DNA of 64,000 nt, taken from positions 1 through 64,000 of the forward strand of contig CAJJBX010000012.1 of assembly GCA_905182555.1 (NCBI GenBank), read 5' to 3'. Source of the stretch: an uncultured Ilumatobacter sp. (lineage in GTDB: Bacteria; Actinomycetota; Acidimicrobiia; Acidimicrobiales; Ilumatobacteraceae). Below, piece after piece: positions 16,944 through 26,208 of this stretch; the stretch's first letter is position 1; each line of letters starts with the position of its first letter. Position numbers and translations under genes: made by a program. The notes under the pieces were generated by a model that did no database searches, had not been told where the DNA came from, and was given only the letters and a program-made list of their open reading frames with translations.

Positions 16944-18188
16944 ATGACGACAGCGGTCTTCGATGAGGCATTCGAGTGGTATTCAGAGCAGTGGGCCCCA
17001 GATCTGCCCCTCGGCGAATGGTGGGACCGACTCGCGACGGCGGGCTGGTCCTTTCCGAAGTGGCCCACCGGGTACGGCGGACGCGGCCTGTCAACCGGCG
17101 ACGCACGAGAGGCAGAGCGGGCACGGGTCGCAGTCGGCGCCTACGGACCACCCAAGGGCCTCGCCACATTTCTCGTCGCCCCGACGCTGATGACCTACGG
17201 AGCACCCGAGCAACTCGACCGATTCATGCCGGGCATCGTGCGCGGGACCGATGTCTGGTGCCAGCTGTTCTCCGAGCCGGGTGCCGGTTCTGACCTTGCT
17301 GGCCTTGCGACGCGCGCCGTGCTTGATGGCGACGAATGGATCGTCAACGGGCAGAAGGTTTGGAATTCCGGCGCGCAGTACGCAAAGTTCGGGATCCTGA
17401 TGGCCCGATCCGATCCGGAGCAGCCCAAACATAAGGGCATCTCGTACTTCATGATCGACATGAACCAACCAGGGGTCGACATCCGACCGCTGCGCGAGAT
17501 GACCGGCGACATCGCGTTCAACGAGGTCTTCTTCTCTGACGCTCGGGTGTCCGACGCCGATCGGCTCGGCGAACGAGGTGAAGGCTGGCGTATCGGCATG
17601 ACGACGCTGTCGCACGAACGCGACCCAGACAACGCCGGGTCAGGCAGCGGATTCATGTTCGGCGGCTCCGATCTTGGCGGAACGGTCGGCGCGTACGCGG
17701 CTGCCGTCGGCGGTCACGTCGACGGCTTCGCGCTCGCGATGAGCGGCGGTGCCAACCAGTTACTCGACAACGTCATCGACGAATTCGATGTTGCGGCCGA
17801 CCCCGTTCGGAGGCAACGATTGATGCAGCTGTACACCTTGCGCAAAGTGTCGCGCTGGTCGACCGAACGGTCGATGGCAACGGTCAAGGCCGGCGGGCAA
17901 CCCGGCCCCGAAGTGTCCACGCTCAAGGTCATTGGTGCCGAGATCTCACGGCGCACACGTGACCTCGGCCTCGAAGCAATGGGTCCGAACGGGATGTTGT
18001 GGGGCAACGACACTCCTACTGGCGGTCAGTTTCACGCCTACTGCATGTTCACACCGGCGATGTCGATTGCCGGCGGCAGCGACGAAGTCAACCGCAACAT
18101 CATTGGTGAGCGCGTGCTCGGCCTCCCGCGCGAACCCGGCGAAGCCGAACAGCGCAACCAACCCTGGTCGTCGCTCCCGCGCAACTGA
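16944..18188 (+). CDS. Acyl-CoA dehydrogenase family protein
   Basis: 414 residues, clearly related to the protein at 6491-7816: the same CQLFSEPGAGSDLAGLATRA loop, WIVNGQKVWNSG, EMTGDIAFNEVFFSDARV and the C-terminal SIAGGSDEVNRNIIGERVLGLPREP. It has a relatively short N-terminal helical domain beginning DEAFEWYSEQWAPDLPLGEWWDRL, as does its relative. It is FAD-dependent and acts in acyl-CoA beta-oxidation. No ETF genes lie in the window. The two proteins may form a heteromeric dehydrogenase as in actinobacterial cholesterol side-chain oxidation, but they are 9 kb apart and on opposite strands. Confidence 0.9.
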   Translation: MTTAVFDEAFEWYSEQWAPDLPLGEWWDRLATAGWSFPKWPTGYGGRGLSTGDAREAERARVAVGAYGPPKGLATFLVAPTLMTYGAPEQLDRFMPGIVRGTDVWCQLFSEPGAGSDLAGLATRAVLDGDEWIVNGQKVWNSGAQYAKFGILMARSDPEQPKHKGISYFMIDMNQPGVDIRPLREMTGDIAFNEVFFSDARVSDADRLGERGEGWRIGMTTLSHERDPDNAGSGSGFMFGGSDLGGTVGAYAAAVGGHVDGFALAMSGGANQLLDNVIDEFDVAADPVRRQRLMQLYTLRKVSRWSTERSMATVKAGGQPGPEVSTLKVIGAEISRRTRDLGLEAMGPNGMLWGNDTPTGGQFHAYCMFTPAMSIAGGSDEVNRNIIGERVLGLPREPGEAEQRNQPWSSLPRN

Positions 18189-18274
18189 ATCGAACGACGC
18201 GAGAACGATGAAAGATCGTCAATTCAAGTGGCCGAGCAGGATCTCTCATCGTCCAGTCATTGATGAATCCAGAG

Positions 18275-18670
18275 ATGCACGAGCAGCAAGTCTTTGCCGG
18301 CACCTATGTCACGGGTGGCGCAACTTCAACGATCAACGACAGTGTTGTCGCCGGGACGTAGATCACCACTGGAGTGAGCGCGGCGATCTGTGGCAACGCA
18401 GCAGCGGGAACCGCCACCACATTCGGAGAGGGCGCGACCACCGACTCAGCCAAGATCGAGTCCGGAAATCCGAGTGCAATGACGCCAGACCTCGACCGTG
18501 TGTAATAAGAAATTCTTCAAGCGCAGCAATTTCTGCGTCTTTTTGAGTCGGGCGAAGTACTCAAGTCGAAAGATATCGACGACACGACGTTCACAGCCAA
18601 AACCTACGGGGTCGCAGGCCATTTGACGGCGACCGAAAATACGATCATCACGCTGTGTGCTCCGAGCGAA
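18275..18670 (+). pseudogene. Relic of an ice-binding-like (DUF3494) protein with in-frame stops
   Basis: One frame (ATG 18275 onward) reads about 130 residues with three stop codons (TAG at 18359, TAA TAA at 18503-18508). The text looks like the N-terminal half of DUF3494 proteins: VFAGTYVTGGATSTINDS, then GNAAAGTATTFGEGATT, EILQAQQFLRLFESGEVLKS, and DDTTFTAKTYGVAGHLTATE followed by NTIITL, which matches the family's TFxPGxY...LTxxxGTTITL element in the right order. No signal peptide or beta-helix C-terminus remains. Such proteins are secreted or act as adhesins. The damage is by nonsense changes rather than indels. Confidence 0.45.
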
Positions 18671-18736
18671 TGTCGTTGGCACCCTTTTGGCAAGGGGCTA
18701 CGTGAGCACCGGCGCCGGTTGTGCAGCCCCACCGCC

Positions 18737-19258
18737 TTACACCGCCCCTGCGGCCGCACCAGCCGCCTCGTTGGGCGTCTCGTCGCGACTGCGACGGACT
18801 GCTTCGCGCATCAGTGAGCGGTTGCCCTCTTCGCGCAGCAGCGCCAGCTTCACCCGGATGAGCTTCCAGCCGTCGGTTGTACGAATGGCATCGTCGGTGT
18901 ACGTGCCGAACATGGTGTAGCGGTCGCCGCCTTTGCCAGTGTCCAGCCAATGCTCGGCACGCATGTGGGCGGTGATTGTGGCCCGGTCACCATCAATCTT
19001 GTACCGGTGCGAGCCGATGAAGTGTTGCGACCGTTCGAGGCCGCAAACAGCACGGCAGCGTTCTTGACGACCAGGTCGGCGGGTGCCGGACGCGGTGGCG
19101 GTTCGCGGCTGGTAGTCGCTCATGTCCATGACGACCCAGTCGGCGAAGACCGAACGCCAAAGCACCCAGTCTTTCGTGTCGAGCCCGAAGGCGTACCGAT
19201 GAATGAGGTCACGGAGATCCGACTCGTCAGCAAGCCGTTGCAGCAGTGTTTTGTTCAT
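18737..19258 (-). CDS. SnoaL-like / NTF2-fold protein with two compensating frame shifts
   Basis: About 173 residues from ATG 19258, which overlaps the stop of the CoA-transferase gene (ATGA). The cone-shaped NTF2 fold is recognisable: LADESDLRDLIHRYAFGLD with DWVLWRSVFAD, then SQHFIGSHRYKIDGDRATI, AHMRAEHWL, and DGWKLIRVKLALL. Residues about 55-75 are odd (Arg-rich); reading that stretch in another frame gives REPPPRPAPADLVVKNAAVL, a more normal sequence, so a pair of opposite indels probably lies at about 19040 and 19105. Relatives act as dehydratases, isomerases or hydrolases. Likely one operon with the SDR and CoA-transferase upstream. Confidence 0.7.
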   Translation of the reverse strand: MNKTLLQRLADESDLRDLIHRYAFGLDTKDWVLWRSVFADWVVMDMSDYQPRTATASGTRRPGRQERCRAVCGLERSQHFIGSHRYKIDGDRATITAHMRAEHWLDTGKGGDRYTMFGTYTDDAIRTTDGWKLIRVKLALLREEGNRSLMREAVRRSRDETPNEAAGAAAGAV

Positions 19259-20407
19259 GGCGTCGCCCACTCATCGGTGCCCAATGCTTCGATGCCGTCA
19301 GTGCCGACGCCGAGCCACTCGTGGAGAACCTCAGCGTTGTGTTCGCCACGAAACGCAGCGACACCAATGTCAGACAGGTCGGTACCGGACCAGTGGTGCG
19401 CGCTGCCGGATGGACGAGTCGGCATCCTTGAGGCAGTCGACGATGGTGTTGCGGTGGCGCTGACTGTCGTCGTGAGCACCACACCGCAGTCGCGACTCAG
19501 CGCACGCCAGATTCGCCGTTCAACGTGGCGATCACTGCTGCCCTGTCGGGCAACGCGCAGAGATAGTCGGTGATCACCTTCCGGCGTGAGGCGATCTTCT
19601 CGCTGATGTCAGCGTCCTTCGGCGTCGGGTCGACGAGGCCTGCGGTCGTCGACAACTGATGCCAAATCCAGCGAAGGCCACCGGTCAACATCTTTGGACC
19701 ATCGACGGTCAGCCAGACCTCGCCGTTGATCGATTCGCTCCGTCGGGCTCCGTCGAGCACATTGACAATGATGTCAGCAGAGAAGGTCATTGCATCGATC
19801 ATGGCCATGTCGATGTGCTGGCCAACTCCCCCAGCGTCACGCATCCGCAGCGCGCCGAGCACCGCCTTGACGGGGTTACCCAGAGAGGACATCGGCCGCA
19901 CTGAGGTCGAGGTCGAGGGCCATTTCATCATCGACACCTTCGGGCAAGATGCCGGACTCGGCGTGGATGATCGAGGCGTATGCGGCGCGTTGCGACTCGG
20001 GCCCGTCCTGGCCGAACCCGCTAATCGACAACATGATCAACTGTGGGTTGACCCGCTGCAGCGCGCTCCAGTCGAGCCCGAATTTCGCCATCACACCAGG
20101 CCGGAAGTTCTCGATCACGACATCGGCGTGTGCAGCCAACCGTCGAACCAACTCTGGCCCATCGTCGGCCCGCAGGTCGATACAGACATTCCGTTTCCCG
20201 CAGTTCTGCTGCGTGAAGTAGGTCGACAGCCCTGCTGCTCTTGCGCCCCCACAGCCGAGTGACATCGCCGTCGGGGGCTCGATCTTCACGACGTCGGCAC
20301 CAAGGTCCGAGCAGTGTGCGGCCGGCGATCGGGCCGGCAAACACCCTCGACAAGTCGAGGACCTTGACCCCCTCCAACGGTTTGGTGATCGGCCCCGTGA
20401 CGGGCAT
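19255..20407 (-). pseudogene. CaiB/BaiF (family III) CoA-transferase, frame-disrupted
   Basis: Family III CoA-transferase of about 380 residues, moving CoA between carboxylates. In order: LEGVKVLDLSRVFAGPIAGR (N-terminal Rossmann start), SDLGADVVKIEPP, TYFTQQNCGKRNVCIDLR, ADVVIENFRPGVMAKFGLDW and LIMLSISGFGQDGP; then, after a frame change, VLGALRMRDAGGVGQHIDMAM (family-typical RxxTGxGQxIDxAM), and at the end AAFRGEHNAEVLHEWLG. Breaks lie near 20320, 19880 and 19490. The catalytic Asp position of the family falls near the second break and cannot be checked securely. The ATG at 20407 overlaps the SDR stop as TGATG, if the SDR frame is corrected. Confidence 0.78.
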
Positions 20408-21268
20408 CAGGTCAGCCGCCCCATCGAGAGCATTCCGTCAGGGTCCATCATCTCGATCTGCTCGTGATACAGCTTCAACAATTTGAGGATGAGTGAAGAT
20501 CCAGAACTTGCCGTGCACGATCCCGTCGAGCGCAATTCGGCCAACTTCATCCGGGTCCATTCCGTTCGCCAAGAAGTCGGTGATCTTGCCGCCGAGCTTC
20601 TTTCCGGCGTCGCCTGGTGGCGCAATCTCTCCGATCGACGCCTTGCGGTTGCGGACACTATTGCGGCTGATCTCGGTGTTGATCGGGCCGGGACACAGCA
20701 CAGATGCGTGGTGCAGCGACTTGGCGATGCGAAACTCCCGCTCGAGGGTGGCCATCAACGCGATGACTCCGCTCTTGGCCACGTTGTAGGGGCCTGCCGC
20801 CGCTCCAGCAATGAGGCCCGACACCGATGATGTCGTGTTGATGTGACCGCCACCCTCTGACTGCTGAATCAGTGGCTGGAACACCTTGGTGCCGTAAATC
20901 GGGCCCCAGAGGTCGACGCCCAAGGTCCACTCCCAATCCTCGACGGTCACGTTGAACAGTTTGGCGAAAATGGCTGCGCCCGCATTGTTGCAGAGCACGT
21001 CGACGCGCTTGTGTGTATCCATGGCAGCGTCGGCTATTGCCTGCACGTCGGCAAGCTGGGATACATCGGCTTGGACACCAATCGCATCGTGGCCAGCTGC
21101 TCGCAAGCCAGCCGCTGCCGCTTCGACACGGTCCGCATCGATATCCGACAACACCACCGACATCCCTGCGTCGGTAAATGCCCGGGCCATACCCAGCCCG
21201 ATGCCTCCGGCCGCGCCCGTGATCACCGCGACCTTGCCGTGCGGTTCGAACACCAAGTCGTCACTCAT
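20407..21268 (-). CDS. Short-chain dehydrogenase/reductase (SDR), likely frame shift near its end
   Basis: NAD(P)-dependent SDR of about 275-285 residues from ATG 21268, with GGGGA upstream. Motifs: VITGAAGGIGLGMARAF, LCNNAGAA, catalytic Ser in TTSSVSGLI, and YNVAK. The uncorrected frame stops at 20438 after THPQIVEAVSRADRDDGP. Shifting frame near 20460 gives YHEQIEMMDPDGMLSMGRLT and a stop that overlaps the next gene's start as TGATG, which is the more convincing end. Operon partner of the CoA-transferase and SnoaL-like genes. Substrate unknown. Confidence 0.85.
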
Positions 21269-21339
21269 TGCAGTTCCCCATTCTGTGTGGCGGGTTCCAC
21301 GACCCGATGGCAACGCTAGTTGGCCGCGATGATTGAAGA

Positions 21340-23113
21340 ATGGCCGAAGAGAAGCAAGACAAGTTCGTGATGAACTTTGAGGCGACCGAACGTCCTGACC
21401 GGCCGCCGCAGGAGTACTACGACGAAATCAAGGCGAAGTTCACCGAGCAACGCGACGTGCGGCTCAGTTACCGCCCACCCGGCACCGACAACTACCGCGA
21501 CCTCGACGGGGCAATGGCCGACCTCACCCCGCGTCTGTTCACGAGCACGAGCGCGAACCGATCGACGACACCGCCGACGGCGGCGACGTCGACGTGCTGT
21601 TCATCGGGGGTGGCTTCTCCGCTCTCCTCACTTCAGCACGCCTGCGCGAAAAGGGTGTCGCGAGCATCCGCATCGTCGAGCGAGGCGCTGACGTCGGCGG
21701 CACGTGGTATTGGAATCGGTACCCCGGTGTCGCCTGCGATGTTGTTGCCTACGACTACCTTCCACTGCTCGACGAGATGAACTACATCCCCACGCGGCAC
21801 TACGCCCAGGGACCCGAGATCTTCGCTCACTGCCAGGCGATCGCAAAGAAGTACGACCTGTACGACCTCGCCGTGTTTCAGACCACGGTCACCGAGACGG
21901 TGTGGGACGGCGAAGCTCAGCGCGTGCGGCAGCAGCCAATCGGGCACCTCGAGCGCGCCGGTGCCGCCTGTCGCCATGCGCACGAGCTCGTCGACGCCGC
22001 TCGGCTTGACCGTCTGCAGCGTTTCCGGGGGCACTCGTTCCATACCTCGCGTTGGGACTACGACTTCACCGGGCCCGACCTCGAGCGGCTCGGTAACGTA
22101 CGGGTTGGCATTATCGGCACCGGTGCGAGCGCCGTACAGATCATCCCAAACCTCGCCAAGCACGCCAAACGAGTCCACGTGTTCCAGCGCACCCCCTCGT
22201 CGATCGACGTCCGCGACGACTGGGAGACGAGTGACGAGTGGGCTGCCAAACAGGGCGACGGCTGGCAGGCGAAGCGTCGCGCCAAGATCGTGTCCAAGTT
22301 GCGCGAACAAGCCGACCGGAAAGGGCGGCTCCGCCACGGCATCACTCGTGACGAGAAGATCCGGCGGCAAGAGAACAACAACATCGATCAGATGATGCGT
22401 ATCCACAAACGCATCGACGACACCGTCAACGATCAAGCAACGGCAGACGCTTTGAAGCCGTGGTACATGCTGATGTGTAAGCGGCCCTGCTTCCACAACG
22501 ACTACCTCCCGACGTTCAACCAGCCGAATGTGCATCTCGTCGACACCCAGGGGCAGGGCGTCACCGAGATCGGCTGAGCGCGGCCCGATCTTCGACGGGC
22601 GCGACGTGATCGACCTGCTGATCTATGCAACTGGCTTCGAAGTGCAACAGACCGGCATCTACAACCGCATCGTCGGCGAGGGCGGCGTCGACCTCAACGA
22701 CAAGTACAACAGCGGCATTCGCACGATGCTCGGCATCCACTCGGCAGGCTTCCCGAACATGTTCATCATGGGCGGCTACCAGGCATCGTTCCAGTTCAAC
22801 CTCACCGACCTGCTCCAGGTGCAAGGCGACCACATTGCCAACTGCATCTCGCACGCCCGCGCCGCCGGTGCCGACACGATCGACGTCACCGCCAACTCAG
22901 AAGAGTGGTGGGTGCAAGAAGTGATCGCGCATCGCAGCAAGACCACGCGCAACCAGGAATGCACGCCCGGTTACTACAACAACGAAGGTCAAGAGAACCG
23001 GCGCCAAGACGGCAACTACAACGGCGGGTTTCCGGCGTACATCGACCACATTGCCGACGTCGAAGCCGAGATGGACGCCGAGTGGGCCAAGCGGCGGAAC
23101 GGCCAAACTCTGA
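21340..23113 (+). pseudogene. Flavin monooxygenase, Baeyer-Villiger type, frame-disrupted
   Basis: About 590 residues. It shows a first FAD Rossmann motif (FIGGGFSALLTSARLREKG), GGTWYWNRYPGVACD, the Baeyer-Villiger fingerprint FRGHSFHTSRWDYD (FxGxxxHxxxW[PD]), a second NADPH Rossmann motif (VGIIGTGASAVQIIPNLA), and LLIYATGFEVQQTGIYN. The N-terminal helix (NFEATERPDRPPQEYYDEIK) is typical of the longer BVMO subgroup. Breaks lie near 21550, in 21900-22010 (poorly readable), at about 22575 and close to the end. The product should insert oxygen next to a ketone. It directly precedes an enoyl-CoA hydratase gene, in keeping with steroid or terpenoid ring cleavage, though the substrate is unknown. 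Confidence 0.82.
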
Positions 23114-23114
23114 C

Positions 23115-23948
23115 ATGGCCGACACCTGGGAACACGTCCGCATCGAGCATCCAGCTGAGCGTGTGGCACGCATCGTGCTTGCCCGGCCCGAAGCGGCGAA
23201 CGCCCAGAACTACCAAATGCTGTCCGAACTGAACGAAGCGTTTGACGTGGCTTCCCGCGACGGCGACGTGCGGGTGATCGTGCTGGCCGCGGACGGTAAA
23301 CACTTCTCGGCCGGGCACGATCTGCGCGCCGAACCGGACATGTCCGACATCGACCCCATCGGCACATGGTGCTGTTTCGACGCCGAAGGCGCCGAGGGAT
23401 ACATGGCGAAAGAAGCTGAGATGTATCTCGGCCTGTGTTGGCGCTGGAGGAACCTCCCGAAGCCGACGATCGCGCAGGTGCAGGGCAAGGTCATCGCCGG
23501 CGGCCTGATGTTGATGTGGCCAATGGACCTCGTTGTCTGCAGCGAGGAGGCAACCTTCTCCGACCCGGTCGTCGCATTTGGAGTCAACGGCCACGAGTAC
23601 TTCACGCATACGTACGAAGCTGGTGCCCGGCTCGCAAAGGAGATGCTGTTCACCGGCCGCGCAATCACTGCCGACGAAGCACTTCGCTGCGGCATGGTCA
23701 ACACGGTCGTGCCGCTCGACGAACTGGAATCAACCACGTTGGCCATGGCCGTACGCATTGCTCAGCGGCCGATGATCGGCCTGACGCTCGCCAAACAAAG
23801 TGTCAACAACAGCCTCGACGCCATGGGGATGTACACATCAATCCAGTCGGCCTTCGGCCTCCACCACGTCGGGCACAACCACAACGCACGCGTGCACGGG
23901 ATGCTCGTCGACCCAGCAGGCGCGAAGGTCATCCGCGACGAAGCCTGA
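23115..23948 (+). CDS. Enoyl-CoA hydratase/isomerase (crotonase) family protein
   Basis: 277 residues from ATG 23115. Crotonase pattern: RIVLARPEAANAQNYQMLSEL, the oxyanion-hole segments LAADGKHFSAGHDLRAEPD and VQGKVIAGGLMLMWPMDL, then FTGRAITADEALRCGMVNTV. The usual catalytic Glu in the second segment (GxxxGGGxE/D) is replaced by the hydrophobic stretch AGGLMLMWP, so classic hydration is uncertain; other crotonase chemistries are possible. An insert after HDLRAEPD (about 35 residues) is longer than in FadB-type enzymes. Follows the monooxygenase by one base, so co-transcribed. Confidence 0.85.
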   Translation: MADTWEHVRIEHPAERVARIVLARPEAANAQNYQMLSELNEAFDVASRDGDVRVIVLAADGKHFSAGHDLRAEPDMSDIDPIGTWCCFDAEGAEGYMAKEAEMYLGLCWRWRNLPKPTIAQVQGKVIAGGLMLMWPMDLVVCSEEATFSDPVVAFGVNGHEYFTHTYEAGARLAKEMLFTGRAITADEALRCGMVNTVVPLDELESTTLAMAVRIAQRPMIGLTLAKQSVNNSLDAMGMYTSIQSAFGLHHVGHNHNARVHGMLVDPAGAKVIRDEA

Positions 23949-23962
23949 GCCCTGCACCGCGC

Positions 23963-24637
23963 TCAGGCCATCGGCAGGCCAGCGTTCTTGTGGGCGTGAT
24001 TCCGAGCGTCGCGAAGGTAGTTCAGAACGAGCACGCTCAGCGCAATCCACTCGGCGAAGAACAGCCAACGCTCACCGATCCAGCCGCCGCCCGCCCATGC
24101 CAGCAGCCCCAACGCGGCAAAGGGCAGCAGGATCCCGCCAGCGCGCCAAGCCTGCTGTTTGACCCGATTCCACCTCGCCAAAAGAATCCAGCCGGGCAAG
24201 ATCGGTGCCATCAGCATCCACTTTCGAGGTGACCAGTTCGGAACATCGTCGTCACGCACGGCTTCAAGAAATGCGCCCACGACGAAAAACGCTCCGGCAA
24301 AAACAAAGTGGAGCGGCCGCGTTCTGCCGACGTGGTCGAACACGATCACGCCAAGCAGGTACGCACCCATCGCCACGTGAATGCGGTGGCCCGCATAGAT
24401 CCAGCCGTTGACGACGAACAGCATCACCGCAATCGTCAGCGGGACGAAGAAGGCACCCGCTGTGAGTACATCGTGGTAGCTGCTGATGCTGTTCCGCGGC
24501 GCCAGCAGTTCCCCTCGGTCGACCATTTCGGTGATCCACATAATGGCCGGAGCACACACGCAGGCTGCGCTCGCCGTGAAGTCGAACGACTGGTATTCCC
24601 AGTCCGGATCGTTATTCAAGAGTGCGCCGGATTTCAT
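23963..24637 (-). CDS. Polytopic membrane protein of unknown function
   Basis: 224 residues from ATG 24637 (MKSGALLNND); the open frame extends upstream, but that part overlaps the divergent oxidoreductase and looks non-coding. About six hydrophobic segments are visible, among them AGAFFVPLTIAVMLFVVNGW, VFAGAFFVVGAFL and AGGILLPFAALGLLAWAGGG. Charged loops include RDDDVPNWSPRKW and the C-terminal RDARNHAHKNAGLPMA. I do not recognise the family. Convergent with the hydratase, divergent from the luciferase-like gene. Confidence 0.65.
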   Translation of the reverse strand: MKSGALLNNDPDWEYQSFDFTASAACVCAPAIMWITEMVDRGELLAPRNSISSYHDVLTAGAFFVPLTIAVMLFVVNGWIYAGHRIHVAMGAYLLGVIVFDHVGRTRPLHFVFAGAFFVVGAFLEAVRDDDVPNWSPRKWMLMAPILPGWILLARWNRVKQQAWRAGGILLPFAALGLLAWAGGGWIGERWLFFAEWIALSVLVLNYLRDARNHAHKNAGLPMA

Positions 24638-24755
24638 CGTCTCTCCCAAGGTCGGACTACACCAAGTCTTCCACGATCGATCGAGCCACCCGACCCGACA
24701 ACGGCGCTGACCCGACGGATCGCTGCCTTCGCCGCCACGCGCGTAGGTTCGCGAC

Positions 24756-25667
24756 ATGACCGAACGCATGCCTGCCATTGCCCTCGTCGCCCCTCACGCT
24801 GCAGTGGGCCAAGACGGTCGAGTTGGCCGAGAGGTCGAACAACGCGGTTTCTCCGGGATCTATGGCCCGAGCTTCGGGGACGCGATGGGGCTGTGCCTGT
24901 CGATCGCTCACGCCACGAACACAATTGAGTTCGGTACATCGATCCAGCCGATCTATCTGCAGCACCCGGTCGCGCTCGCAACGACGGCGAGCTACCTGCA
25001 CGAAATTGCAGGCGGTCGGTTCCGGCTCGGCGTCGGTGTCACCCACGGCCCGGTGATCAAGCAGTTGCAAGTCGAGACCGGCAAGCCACTCAGCGACATG
25101 CGCAACTATGTCGCCACGATGCGCGACGCCGCCGAACGAATGGGCGGACTGCCCGACATCGTGCTTGCCACGCTGCGCGACAAGATGGTCGGGCTGTCGG
25201 TCGAGGTCGGCAACGGTGCAGTGTGGGCCAACGCATCGCGCAGCCGAATGGGGCACTCGCTGAGCCTTATTCCCAACGGTCGCCGCACCGAAGGATTCTG
25301 GATCGGCAACATGATCCCGACTGTGATCGATGACGACATCGAAGCCGCACGGGCCCGCAACCGCAAGACGCTGCAGGGATATGTCGCGCTGCCGAACTAC
25401 CGCAACTATTGGATTGACGCGGGCTACGAAGAAGAGATGTCCGCCGTGTCGGTTGCACTTGAAGCCCGCGACAAAGACGGTGTAGTGGCGGCGATGAGTG
25501 ATCGATGGCTCGACGACTGCACGCTCTCTGGTCCGGCCAACCGCGTACGCGACGGCGTTGAAGCATGGTTTGATGCAGGTGTCACGTCACCGATCCTCGT
25601 TCCGTCGTCAACCAGTGGCGGCCAGAACAAGGCGTTCTCCGAACTCTTCGACACGTTCAGCAGTTGA
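24756..25667 (+). CDS. LLM-class (luciferase-like) F420/flavin-dependent oxidoreductase
   Basis: 303-residue TIM-barrel oxidoreductase. Features: REVEQRGFSGIYGPSFGDAM, TNTIEFGTSIQPIYLQHPVALA (the beta-strand lining the flavin/F420 site), GGRFRLGVGVTHGP, and a C-terminal ATP-free helix with DDCTLSGPANRVRDGVEAWFDAGV. Actinobacterial members of this branch mostly use F420, which is likely but not proven here. Substrate unknown. Single transcription unit before msrB, which begins 26 bases after its stop. Confidence 0.85.
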   Translation: MTERMPAIALVAPHAAVGQDGRVGREVEQRGFSGIYGPSFGDAMGLCLSIAHATNTIEFGTSIQPIYLQHPVALATTASYLHEIAGGRFRLGVGVTHGPVIKQLQVETGKPLSDMRNYVATMRDAAERMGGLPDIVLATLRDKMVGLSVEVGNGAVWANASRSRMGHSLSLIPNGRRTEGFWIGNMIPTVIDDDIEAARARNRKTLQGYVALPNYRNYWIDAGYEEEMSAVSVALEARDKDGVVAAMSDRWLDDCTLSGPANRVRDGVEAWFDAGVTSPILVPSSTSGGQNKAFSELFDTFSS

Positions 25668-25692
25668 CACCAAGCGATACTCAACAATCGGG

Positions 25693-26151
25693 ATGACATT
25701 GGAAGCATTCGGGGTTGTACCTGGCATGAAGTTGCCCTGGAAGTCCGCACCGAAATCCGGCAATGCCGAGCTCCACGAGCGGCTGAGTCCAGAGCAATAT
25801 CGGGTCACGCAGAAGGGCGGCACCGAGCGGCCCTTCAGCGGCCGTTACCACGACGCGAAAGACGACGGTACGTATCGGTGCATCGTCTGTGCTGCCGAGT
25901 TGTTCGACAGTGGCGCCAAGTTCGACTCCGGCACCGGCTGGCCGTCGTTCACTGAAGCGATCGACACGACCAATGTGTCACTGCACAAGGACCGTAAATT
26001 CGGCATCGTGCGGACCGAGGCGCGCTGCGGAGGCTGCGATGCCCACCTCGGCCACGTGTTTTCCGACGGGCCTGGCCCGAGCGGCGAACGCTTTTGCATG
26101 AACTCGGCATCGTTGCAGCTCGACAAGGCAACGCACGACCGACCGAGCTGA
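25693..26151 (+). CDS. msrB: Peptide methionine-(R)-S-oxide reductase
   Basis: About 150 residues; repairs methionine-R-sulfoxide in proteins. Family marks are LSPEQYRVTQKGGTERPFSG, the zinc Cys pairs in CIVC and CGGC, GTGWPSFTEA, AHLGHVFSDGPG and the catalytic Cys in RFCMNSASL. The resolving Cys of the other subclass is not evident, so recycling may use a distant Cys or thioredoxin directly. Two starts are possible, ATG 25693 and ATG 25726 (MKLPWKSAPKSG); neither has a strong ribosome site and the later one gives a more usual length. Confidence 0.92.
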   Translation: MTLEAFGVVPGMKLPWKSAPKSGNAELHERLSPEQYRVTQKGGTERPFSGRYHDAKDDGTYRCIVCAAELFDSGAKFDSGTGWPSFTEAIDTTNVSLHKDRKFGIVRTEARCGGCDAHLGHVFSDGPGPSGERFCMNSASLQLDKATHDRPS

Positions 26152-26208
26152 GGCCGGCTTGCGGCGGCAGTCGGCATGAAAGCGTCACGTTGAGGAAACA
26201 CGTCCTTG

